Positions 12,319 through 23,500 of a stretch of DNA of 64,000 bases are shown in pieces. The first letter of the stretch is position 1. Each line of letters starts with the position of its first letter. Below the pieces are notes generated by a model that was not told the origin of the DNA, did not search any database, and worked only from the letters and a program-made list of their open reading frames with translations. Both the position numbers and the translations under genes were made by a program. This stretch comes from Diphasiastrum complanatum (taxonomy: Eukaryota; Streptophyta; Lycopodiopsida; Lycopodiales; Lycopodiaceae), in the NCBI GenBank assembly GCA_029204225.1, contig CM055097.1, positions 7,769,676 through 7,833,675 on the forward strand. The letters run 5' to 3'.

Positions 12319-12800
12319 TCATAGATGCAATTTGAAGGCTTTTCCAAAGTCCACAAAATAACAACAAATCATCTCTCGCCTATGCCTGACATGCTCAATA
12401 ATGGACTTGAATGTAATTATTTGTTCAATGCTAAAGTGATGCACCTTGAAACAAACATGATCCATAACATAAAGTCTCATGGCCTTTGCCTCTAAACTCA
12501 TTGTAGATGGCAAGATAGGTACACAAAGTTTCACAATGACATGCTTGATCATGATGTATTGCAATAATCAGGACTCGTGGGGTCACCAATCTTATGGATG
12601 AGATGGATAATATTCATGCTCTAGGAAGGAACAAAACCAATACGGATCGACAAATAGAGGTGCAAGTGTATCAGGGGCATGGAGGAGGATCTCGGATTCA
12701 AGTCCTCGACATCATGTGCATAACATGTTCTCATCTTCTTGGTGGCTACAAAAACCATGTTAGAAGTGATGAGAGTGGGCAAGGAGAGGATAGATGGCAA
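12319..12800 (-). mobile_element. LINE reverse-transcriptase fragment
   Basis: Minus-strand reading of 12319-12564 gives FSIEQIITFKSIIEHVRHRR followed by CYFVDFGKAF. This is the plant LINE reverse-transcriptase motif A region (F-V-D-F-x-K-A-F-D) preceded by the usual 'H-x-T..R-x-I-I-E..R' block. The same block occurs in the two larger LINEs at 15.8-16.1 kb and 23.7-23.9 kb. Upstream sequence to about 12800 aligns in gist with the same LINEs. 5'-truncated or broken remnant. Confidence 0.65.
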
Positions 12801-12804
12801 GGAG

Positions 12805-12807
<3 letters not shown>

Positions 12808-12882
<75 letters not shown>
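12808..12882. repeat. (GA)n microsatellite, about 75 bp
   Basis: Uninterrupted AG dinucleotide run directly beside the LINE fragment. Confidence 0.97.
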
Positions 12883-12884
<2 letters not shown>

Positions 12885-13029
12885 CTGGTACCATTAGTGC
12901 CACATGAATGGATGGTGGTGGCATTTGGATGCCATGCCCATAGCCCCAATTGATAATGTACTACATGGTACCTTCTCAACTTCGATGTAAATAGAAACCA
13001 CTGTTCATTTTTTGCATGCTATTCGTATA

Positions 13030-13130
13030 GGGGAAGGTCCCTGTCCGAGGGCCTTCCCCGATTTAAGGCCCTTGGGCCCGAGGGCCAGGGCCTTAAATCG
13101 GGGAAGGCTTGAGGACGGGGGCCTTCCTTG
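13030..13130. repeat. Strong hairpin (foldback) of about 100 nt
   Basis: 13051-13072 and 13087-13108 are perfect 22-bp reverse complements separated by 14 nt. Outer arms (13033-13046 and about 13112-13126) pair further with few mismatches. The arms consist of reiterated GGGGAAGG/CCTTCCCC and AGGGCC/GGCCCT words. It may be a terminal repeat of a hAT-like or foldback element like those at 31.6, 53.4 and 57.4 kb, or a MITE. No target duplication found. Confidence 0.8.
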
Positions 13131-14409
13131 GCATAAAGCATTTTAAAAAAATTGACCCTCTGAAAGTTTCAAAAAGTTACTACACGTTTTTACTCTTCCG
13201 TAGTTGTTTTCAGAAAAGAAGATCTCTGCCAGAGTCCTACGAACAATTTCATCCTTATTAGCATGGCATCATCAAGTGAAGCGATCATCCTCGCTGCTCC
13301 TTCTTTACTCCAGAATCATTCTCGCTGCTGCTTGACTGTTGCGCACAAATAGGTATAATCAGAATCTACTACAACGTAAAATTTCAGAAGAAAAAAAACA
13401 GAACACAGAACTTTTAGTGATCAATGAGCAGACAAGTGGAATCTTGAAACACTTGCGAGTTCTGGAAGGAATCGGGCTTACAGAGCTGGATGAGCTTCCG
13501 CTTAGAAGTGCCTGCCACATTTGTGTGAACCATGTAGCGAGATGATCAGCACAACAGTCAGTGGAGTGCCCAGTCGCGGGCTTATTAGCCTTCTTGTGAC
13601 CTTAACATTTTGAGCGCTTGTTCACTTCTTTAAGACAACGTACAGAACTTTATGTTTGAATAAGCTTTGTATTCACTTTTTTGTGATAACTTATTCAGCT
13701 TTTGTGTAAGTAACTAACGTCCTCAGCGCCTGAGAAATGAGCTAGATCGCAAAGTGCTTCAGAAATTAATTTTTGTGATTTTTTAAAAATTGAGAGATGG
13801 AATTGATTTTCTGTCAGTGAACAATGATAAATCACTAGTCACTTATTGGAACATAAGGTAATAATTTCTTGCTTACCATAAGCAAAATTATTTTACATTA
13901 GGTAAATTGTTTTTATTGTTGGTAAAAACATCAATAATTTTTTGCCTCTGGTAAATCCATTTTTTAAGAGGAACCTTAGAGCGTGTAAGGTTCCTTTGAT
14001 GTGTGAAGTTGTTACAGCTGTCATATTCTTCCAATTAAGATTACTCAAAATACAAAGCAAATATTTTTAAAGTGCTTTACGTTGTTAGTGTGACCCTCTA
14101 GTTTGACCTTGCCTTTATTTTCTATTAAAATCAACTACTTACTTTGGCACTCACTCTTGCACAAACTTCTTTGACTTACCTTCGACATAAATGATACGGT
14201 CTTTTGCAAACCAACAAACAACCCAAAAAATGACAAGTGTCAATTTGTGAGGGCACCACTTTTCCGGATCCCACTCAATTCATTTGACCAATTCACCTTA
14301 ACAATAGCAATACATGACTTTCAACCAAACTACAATATTTACATTAGACAAGTGTTCTTGTGACTTCCAAACTTTTTCTCGTGACTAGAAGAGAAGCCAA
14401 CCCCAAACT
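13131..14409. other. Gene-1 upstream region, nothing recognised
   Basis: AT-rich. A 68-aa open frame at 13339-13545 (LKHLRVLEGIGLTELDELP) reads like a protein fragment, but has no splice context and no family I know. Around 13870-13960, inverted GGTAA/TTACC words recur. The remainder is featureless. Confidence 0.35.
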
Positions 14410-14554
14410 TTATTAAATAAAAATATCACGAGAAAGTGGGGTGGGTTTAAAGAGCCTTAGAAGAAAACAGACAAATTTTCTTTTTTTTTGGGATCAGTAA
14501 GCTGACATAGAGGGTAGGAGAGGGAGAGGGAGAGGGAGAGGGAGAGACGGAGAG
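14410..14554 (+). promoter_or_regulatory. Probable core promoter and GA-rich leader of the RpiA gene
   Basis: A TATA-like tract (TTATTAAATAAAAATAT, about 14410-14427) lies some 130 bp upstream of the start codon. 14511-14554 is a purine run built of GGGAGA units reaching the ATG. GA-rich leaders bind BPC/GAGA factors in plants, but no binding is shown here. The transcription start is not determinable from sequence alone. Confidence 0.4.
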
Positions 14555-17500
14555 ATGGCGATGGCTGTGTTGGAGCAATCCGCGGCGATAGCAGGTAGCT
14601 TGCGATGGCATGGCCAATCCGAGCTGCTGATGAAGAGCAGCAGAACAGGGGAGCATTATGGCTCGCGTCTCCCTCATCATACAGGCGGCGTCAGCCTTTT
14701 CCGCAACGGCAGTAAGGCCCAAGACCTGACAGGGTTGCTGTCGCTTTGTAGGCGCTCCACTGTCAAGGCCCTTGCTGCACCTGCGCAAGCAGCACCCGGT
14801 ATGCTTTTCTTTTCACTCAATAGAGTTTTATTCAAGTACATTTAGTCTGTGCAGATTTTGGAGCAATTACATTGAGGATGAATAGTTACTGATTCTATTT
14901 CTCTGGCCTTTAGGGCAGTCTTATGCTTGATATTTGTGCATTGACAGTTTGATGCTGTGTGCGTATGTTTTGTGCGTGAGCAGTGAGTGATCCGGTTTTA
15001 CAAGAGGCATTAAAACGTGCAGTTGCAAAGAAGGCAGTGGAGCTTGTAAAGCCTGGAATGATTGTTGGCTTGGGAACTGGAAGCACATCCTCCATGGCAA
15101 TTGAGGAGCTGGGAAAGCTTATATCCAAGGGGAAGGTTGGAAGCCATCTTTGAAACAGAGATGTAAATTGAAGTCTAGTGAGTAGCAGTATTTCAGGACT
15201 GATTTGGATTGGCCAATTTTTTTTTTTTGAATCGCGGAATTTGACTTTTGAGAAAAAATATTACGTTCTCCTTCCTCCTGCATACATCGCAGGACTTCTA
15301 GACCTAGTGGTAATTTGGGCTCTTAGAAACCAGCTTAATTTACATGGATCAGATGGAGGAGAGGTATGCACATTGATTCAATGATGCTTTTATATGAATT
15401 GAACTAGATTTTGTAAAAATTCCTGATATTTTTATGGGGTATTCCCGCCCTTAATCTGATACTGTGTGTTTTGATCGGTTGATTCTGATTTGAAGTTGAT
15501 TACAATTTGAGGAAACATTGGTGATTAGTCCTAGAATTCTTGTTTACTACCTCTCTTTTGTTGATTCCATCAGCCACATCATCCACATAAAGAAGGATGG
15601 CAATCTAAATGTCACCAAGCCTGCAACCTTTACCATTGCACTGCTCAATGACTCACTCAAGCTCACCAATATACAATCCAAAGAGTGTGGGGGAGAGGAA
15701 GCAACTCTGCTTCACCGACACCAATGGTGCTCCATATCTGGTCTGAGATGCCGATATCACTCCGAAAGCAACCCAGGACTCGCTCATAAAGTGTCATCAC
15801 TACCAAGACAATATCAATGGAGAAGCCAAGGTCTCGTAACCTCTGGATGAGAAGGAACGTGGGACATAATCAAAGGTCTTCTCAAAGTCCACAAAACAAT
15901 AGTAAACCCTCTGTCTCCTATGTCTAGCCTCCTCAATGATAGCTCGACGAGTGAAGATGTGGTATGTAGTGGAATAGTGAGCTCGGAAGCCTGCCTGGCC
16001 CATAGCATGTAATCTCCTGATCTTTACCTCATAATTTATCGCTGACTGAACAATAGTGCCATACAGCTTCGCAATTATGTGCCTAGTCATGATAGTATGG
16101 TAGTTACTAGGGTTCATGGGCTCACCATCTTTGTGAATGGGGTGGATAATGTTAGTACACCAGATAAAGTGGCTAAGATGGGAGAGAGTGGGACAACAAC
16201 GTGGATCAACAATTCAGATTCAAAGTCCTCAATATCTCTGGTACAATGAGCCTTCAGTCATGCCGGGAGTGAAGAAGGTGAATTCACATGGGCATAGGGA
16301 AATAGAGATGGGTGAATTGGTGGGTATAGTGTATAGTGAGGTGGCATATGTGGTCCATGTCTGTAAGTCATCGATGAGGGGAGGTGGAGCATGAGGAATG
16401 AACGCACGCCAAAAGGTACCTATGGAAGAGCTATATAGGGCACCGATAAGGCGTCTCCCTTCTTCAAAGGCACGTTTTTTATGGCGAAGTGTATGATGGA
16501 GATATCTGGAGCAGTACGATGAGCAATTGGTTCATATAGACGTGCATGAGCAACATAGGGGTGCAAGGACGACACTCGTCATCAAACCAAGGAGCTCGAA
16601 TGGGACGAGAGGAGCTGGAAGGATGTCGATAGGTTTTCGATGGGAAGGACAATGAAGCAGCGGTATGAAGTGATGTGGTGAGAAAGTCAGCCTTTGCTTC
16701 CAATGAGCTATCATGGGAAAAGTGGCGTAGTAAGGAAATAGGGGCATGTTGGTACGTCTTGATATAGGTATGTGAAAGTATATCTGGGTGCACGGTCAAT
16801 GAAGGAGTGAGAGGGAGGTGGTTAGGTTAGTAGAGAATGTAGATGGAAAGACATGAAAGGGTGGTTAGAGAGAGTAGTGGGGAGAATCTGGAAGCGTGAG
16901 ATCAATGAGATAAGGGATGGTGACCCCACGAGGTAGTCCCTGACCCAGTGTTTGCCATTGTGGGGATGGCATGTTGTAGCGCAGGCATCCCAAAGGGAGC
17001 CGGGAACCACGACTTAGCTTCCCGGCCTTCAACTCTTGCCGTCCCAACTCACTTGACATACAAGCAGCCAACTCGCCAACAACGATCAGACTTAACCAAC
17101 TTGAAGTTCCGAAACCAACATTGGGATCCAACCTGGTGCCATGCCAGATCGGGGGTCCTGATGTGGGTGACTTCTCTCCAAGCAAGCCGCCCGACATACA
17201 TCAAACTTAACCAACTTGAAGCTTCGTTACAAACGAGTAACATCCATTCCAAGCAAGCGGTCTGACTTACATCAGACTTAACCAACTGAAAGCTTTGTCA
17301 CGAGCACTGGAAGCCAACCTGGCGCCACGCCAGACTGGACAGCCATAAACAGGTAACTTCCACCCAAGCAAGCCATCCAACTCAGCCGGCAGGTTAGAGC
17401 CCGTTCCCCAAGAGCTCAACCCATTCACGTTCATGCAAGGAACACTCAGAACCACAAGCCGCGACAAATATGGAAACAACCAGTTCCTGGACCAAATGGT

Positions 17501-20500
17501 CCCAACAGCATTCCGCTGGCGCCACGGACCGAATGGTCTGGACGGCATACCGCTGGCGTCCCGGGATACGACCCTCAGCTATGTGCCAGATCAAAAAGTT
17601 TGAAGCGGCCTTACAACTGGCGCTTTTATCGAACACTGAAACCCAAAAGGTAATCAGAGTCAGTTTGAGGAAAATCCCACTTTATTGATAAATTTAAGAA
17701 GGTTACATTTCAATTGTGTCCCCTAGTCTCTGGGGCGCTGGCATGCCAAGGCGGGCGTCACGACAACATTCCAGCAAGGGAGGCTGAGACTTGGTTGGAG
17801 CTCACCCTTAGTCGCAACCCGCACTCCCCTATAGTATTGGTGGGATTCGCCACCTCCCCTCATACCAAGTGCTCTGCCCAGGTTGGTAATGCACGTTTTC
17901 TCTTTCTAGAATTTATTGATCCCCAGACTTCCTTTAATCATGCCTAGATCGTGTAAGGTGATTGCACATCGATCTGAGCTCTCTGGAACCGATCAAAGAT
18001 TTTCAGCCATAGGAACTTGGCGCCGACCGGATTCTGGTCATAGTGGCGCCGGGAGCAGCAGGGGCGCTGCTGGCGCCGGTGGCGCCGGAAGTAAGGCTTG
18101 TAAAGGTAACTTTACAACATCCACCCCACCTTTATAAAATCTGATGTCCTCATCAGATGTCAAATTAAAGTAAAGGTGCCTCCCAATTAAAATTAACTAT
18201 ACATTTGATCTACTTGGCACAGTACTCAATTCATAGGCCACTTGTTATTAACATTGAAGCTGGCACACCACAAGTCGGAGACTCAGCTCTTTGTATTGAA
18301 AAATTACATAACTTGAAAATATTACTTTGCCTGGGAAAAGCGTAGATTTTATGTCGCTTACGTAAAACCCAAGAACCTTATTAACTAGTGACAGAGGCCT
18401 TTCGTTGAAATGTTCGCCCCTGTCACTTCTGACTTTTGACTTTGGAACTCCTTTGAGTCCTTGATTTGTCCTTGATGCACTTTGTGTTGAGCTCCCTGAG
18501 CTCCTGATTTGATCAGTTCTGCACAGGTATCAAGGCTCCCTGAGCCAAAGGATTTATCGTTTGATTGCCCACTTTATGGTCCACTCTGTGCCTTGTTGCT
18601 TTCGCACCTGGATTTCTCTCCTTGTCCCAGCCTGATCTTGATACTTTTCCTTTTTGGCTCTTTAAGGTAGGCAAAGATTGAGTACTCCGCAATGCACCTC
18701 TCACTTAGCTTCATTGCTGGTCCAGAGAAAGCCTATGACAAGCTTTCCTTTCCACAACAAAAACTTGTCAACTTATTAGGTTCAAAGTTCGCCAGTCTCC
18801 TCGTGTGAGTATGACTAGGTTGCCTTGATTTTGCCCCATTTTGATAAACTTTCATTCAACATTTGCACCAAGCGAGGGGTGTGTGTGATAGTTCCCCTCC
18901 ACTTATAAAAATCAGCTGACCGGACTTAGAGTAGAGTTCTCAAACAGAAAGCCTTTCCAACACTTTGCTTTCCATCTGCTAGGATTATGGCTTGATCTAA
19001 CTTGTTGCCAATCTATGAAGAGGATCCTAGTCTTTCCCCTTTGAGGAAAAACCCAACTGATACTGGATATCACCCATGCTCAGTGAGTTTCAGTTCCGAA
19101 GGTGGCCGTCCCAAATGAAGACCAACTGCTCCATAGAAGATCTCCCCTGAAATTGCCCTTTCCAACTTTTACTTCCTGCTTGCGTCTGGTGGGCGCTGTC
19201 GCAAATGAAACTAACCCAAAAAAACAGGCTAGCCATCCATCCTTTGCAAACATCGAGTCGTTTCGTTGCCGTTCACGTGCGAGTACTTGAACTGCGAATC
19301 CGCCCCACAGATTCTATAGTCCTCTTTGTTTGATGGTATCAGCCTTCAAAAGAAAGGTTCCTTTTCGAGCCATCAGCTCCTTGTATCACAAGCAATCATG
19401 CAAACCAGGCAAAGCACGAGTACTAAGACTCACCACGAATACATACAAGCAAGACACTCAGGCAGGTTTACTAACAGGTAACAAAGACAAGGTCCCCCTT
19501 TGAGATAGCCCTGCCAAAGGACCTTTGCCTGGCCACGCCCATACAGATCGATCACAGAATCAACCCACAGAGAACATCCATCCAACTATCCGTGCTTTCA
19601 CCATTAAGCAGCACATTGCCTCAGTCACGCCCCACCAACTCTGGTCGATAGCCCTTATAGCTAAACGATCGGCAGCTATCCCGCACCGGCAGCTAACCAC
19701 CCGTGCTTTACACCCGAATTCGAGCAGCATCTCTGTATCAATGGTTAACCCGTACAGTTTGAATCTGTCGCCCCGCACTCCACAAGGCACAAACCGTGCT
19801 TACACCAACCTAATGGCAGCACACTGCCTCATTTGTCCTATGTAGACAGCGCCAGGCCGAACTGCGAGAACTGACCGTGCTTACACCTCAAGGGCAGCAC
19901 CTTGACTCATCAAGTCCCCCATTCTGCCGACCACCCCGACCGTGGACGCACCCATGCTTACACTGTGGGCAGCACCTTGCACAACAGTTGTCTTGATGAA
20001 CCCCAAATCATGGCCATTTCCGTGAGATCCGCATAGCTGACCGGCCAGTCGGCTTTGATACCACATGTAGCGCAGGCATCCCAAAGGGAGCCGTGAACCA
20101 CGACTTAGCTTCCCAGCCTTCAACTCTTGCCGTCCCAACTCACTTGACATACAAGCAGCCAACTCGCCAACAACGATCAGACTTAACCAACTTGAAGTTC
20201 CGAAACCAACATTGGGATCCAACCTGGCGCCATGCCAGATCGAGGGTCCTGACATGGGTGACTTCTCTCCAAGCAAGCTGCCTGACATACATCAAACTTA
20301 ACCAACTCGAAGCTTCGTTACAAACGAGTAACATCCATTCCAAATCAGAGTCAGTTTGAGGAAAATCCCACTTTATTGATAAATCTGAGAAGGTTACATT
20401 TCAAGTGTGTGACCGACCCTAGTCTCCGGGGCGCTGGCATGCCAAGGCGGGCGCCAGGACAACATTCCAGCAAGGTAGGCTGAGACTTGGTTGGAGCTCG

Positions 20501-23500
20501 CCCTGAGTCGCAACCCGCACTCCCCTATAGTATTGGTGGGATTCGCCACCTCCCCTCATACCAAGTGCTTTGTCGAGGCTGGTAAAGCACGTTTTCTCTC
20601 TCTAGAAAGTCATTTTCTCTCTCTAGAATTTATTGATCCCTAGGCTTCCTTTAATCATGCCTAGATCGTGTGAGGTGATTGCACATCGATCTGAGCTCTC
20701 TGGACTTCGCTAGAACCGATCAAAGATTTTCAGCCATAGGAACTTGGCGTCGGTTGGATTCTGGTCACAGTGGTGCCGAGAGCGGCACCGGGAGCAGCAG
20801 GGGCGCTGCTGGCGCCGGGGACAATACTGGCGCCGGTGGCGTCGGAAGTAAGGCTTGTAAAGGTAACTTTACAACATGTGTAGTTGCTCGAATCAGGCCA
20901 ACAAGCTTGGCCATTATAAATGGCTAACTCATGGGCTTCACCAAGCTGCAATCCATGGTGTTAAAGTCACTAGTGAGAAGACATGCCCTCGATCAACCAA
21001 TCTAATAATATCTGCAGAAAGATTAGCATATGGAGAACCAGTACCCTCCACAACGGAAGAGGAGTCTGGGGGGAAGTAGCAACCTGCAATTAAAAAAATC
21101 TTTTTCCAAGCCAATGTTGCTTCTTGACAGGCGAACGTAGATATAACTGATATTTGATGAACTCCATGATTGGATATAATGTCTCTCAATACAAGCATGC
21201 AACTCCACTTGAACCTCTGCCACTCATGGCTCTCATCTCTGTCCTGGATCTATATCCTAAAAATGTAGGTAGTGCTTTGACCTGGCTCTCATGTGTCACC
21301 ATAAACAATAGAATGTCTCTCCCTATAATGAAATCAAGACCTCCGAGATCGAGGCCGGCAAAGAATTGGACAAAATACCTGCACTGGGAGAGCAGCCGGC
21401 ATGGAGAATCACGGTTTTTGAGAAAACTCCGGAATCAATTAGGAGTTACGTCGCCAGCCCTCGCCAGTTGCGGGTAGATCCTTATTACGTGCCAATGCCG
21501 CGAAGACAAAAATGGAAAGATTTGGGATTGGCTATGGATAAAATCACCATCCATACGCCCAATTGGCCAATCATCCATCAGCCTTACAGCTGGAACATTT
21601 CAGTGGACTTCCACCGGGCCTTACAAGCATATCAGAGAGAGTATGTCCACTCTCCGGATCCAACAGTGCGACAATCGGCAATGTTTGCAAAAGATCTAAC
21701 TCTGTTGGCGTCAGTGGCAACCAAATGGGACGATTGCCTTCCTACCCTGGCATTCAATCCAAATAAGCCGATGGCCTCAGAGCAAATCAAAGATCAACTG
21801 CCGATTGCTCGACTGTATTTCCGTGCGGCTATGATGGGAGGCTCTTGGGAATCCTGCTTCACCTCATGGACAACTTCCAAGTGGATTGCCGGAGCCCACC
21901 GTTGTTTCCTGCCACATAATTTGGATTTCAATACTGACTTTATGGAGAAGGTGCAGTATCATTTAATTAAGATTTGGCGCGAAGCCAATAAAAGTCCCCA
22001 ATAATTGCATATTGCAGGTGTCGTGGGACCGCCACCAGTTTTGGTGGGGGATACTGTTGGAGGGTTTGCGGATCCCAAGGCAACCCTAACCCTAGTTAAT
22101 AAATGAGAGGGATTTGGCACCCTGTGTGTGTAAGTCCAACCCAATGATCACATAGTTATTTGATTGATTAGTTAAAAGTTAATAAAAGGACTTTAGGCCT
22201 TTTTGCGGGACTTTTAATGTCGCAGGGCCTAAATGTCAAGTTAGTGAATAAAGTTGGGTTTCCCTCCAATTTTGATGGTTCCCACACTTTTTTAAATTTG
22301 AATAAAAAGAGAGGCAAGGCTGGACCAATAGGATTCAGAGGCCAGGGTCCTCCTCTCTACTATAAAAAGGGACCAACTCGAGTTGCTCCTGATGTTCATT
22401 TCCTCATTTCAATAAAGCAGATTGGTTCTCTTTAGAAATGGATTGATGAATGTCCTTGCTCTTCCTCTCTTTTCCTCCATTTCTCATGCTTTCTTTGGAT
22501 TTTGCTAATTGTTGGATCTGATCATTATTGGGATTGCTATTTCTTATGCTTTTTGTGAGAGAGAAAGGGAGAGAGAGAAGAGTAAGTTTCTATCATTGTT
22601 GTGGATTTAGGGTTAATGGAAGTAGGGTTAATGGATGGAGTGTTAATGCTTAGTGTTAATGGATGTTAGTGTTAGATCCTCCATTCATGTTGAAATCTGA
22701 ACTATACTATCGCTCTCATGGGAACGAACCTACGCGTGACAACTAACTCTGTCTTTTTGATGCTAGATTGACTAGATCTTGGATTCAGGTTAGGCAAGGA
22801 AAGAAACCCACTACAAGTTCCATCGATCCAAACCACGGAATCACGGCATCGGGGGATCTATCTTTCTTCTCTCCTGAAAAAAGATCTGGTGTGAAGAGAG
22901 GATGGTGCAAAGCTTGCCTGGATTGTGCCAAATCCCTCCACTCCTACTGCTCCTTATTATGGTTTGCCTGCATATCAATAACCTGTTGTTGAAGATTATT
23001 GATTGCCAACATAAGAGCTTCGACATTTTGAATTGTAGGGGTAGTCATAGGTTCATCATCCTTAGATTGAGTGGGCTCCATGATAGAAGAAGGAAACAAG
23101 AAGAGTATACAGCTGATGGAAGGAAGAGGCTCACTCAAGATCAACTCACTTTGAAACTTTTACATGATAATCAACAAGCTGAGGTATTGTCCATGGCTGC
23201 CACAACATAAGAGAATCCTGAAAATTGAAAGAACGAATGAGAAGAGCAAGAGGAAGGATGGCTATCCACCATCCCACAGCCTTCCAAGCTTTTACTTTTT
23301 CATGCAAGGAGAAACCACCCACCAATTCTCAAGGAGACAGCTAGTACACAAGCTGTATATGTGATTGCCACTTGGAATTCAAAAGGTACAAGTGGCTGCC
23401 ACATAATCCACCTGATGATAGGCCTGTAGGCAATCCCACTGTCGGTGTAACCCCTCTCTAGCCGGAGAGACTAGTACCCGATCATCAACATAAAGAAGAA

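Larger units (their letters stand above)
16975..20876 (-). mobile_element. Complete non-autonomous LTR retrotransposon nested in LINE 1
   Basis: Two LTRs (16975-18119 and 20066-20876) flank 1.95 kb of interior. On the minus strand the primer-binding site TGGTATCAAAGCC (20063 down to 20051) lies 2 nt inside the right LTR, and a polypurine tract (18135 down to 18120) abuts the left LTR, which fixes the orientation. The interior has no gag, protease, integrase or reverse-transcriptase motif, only chance frames such as 19525-19845, so it must have moved with enzymes from elsewhere (TRIM/LARD-like). Flanks show ACATG on both sides (minus strand) if one TG at the right junction was lost. LINE coding sequence continues on either side. 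Confidence 0.85.

Noticed and set aside
19525-19845. 106-aa ORF in the nested LTR element interior
   Set aside because: No gag or pol motif; composition reflects repeated GCTTACACC/GGCAGC words in the interior.
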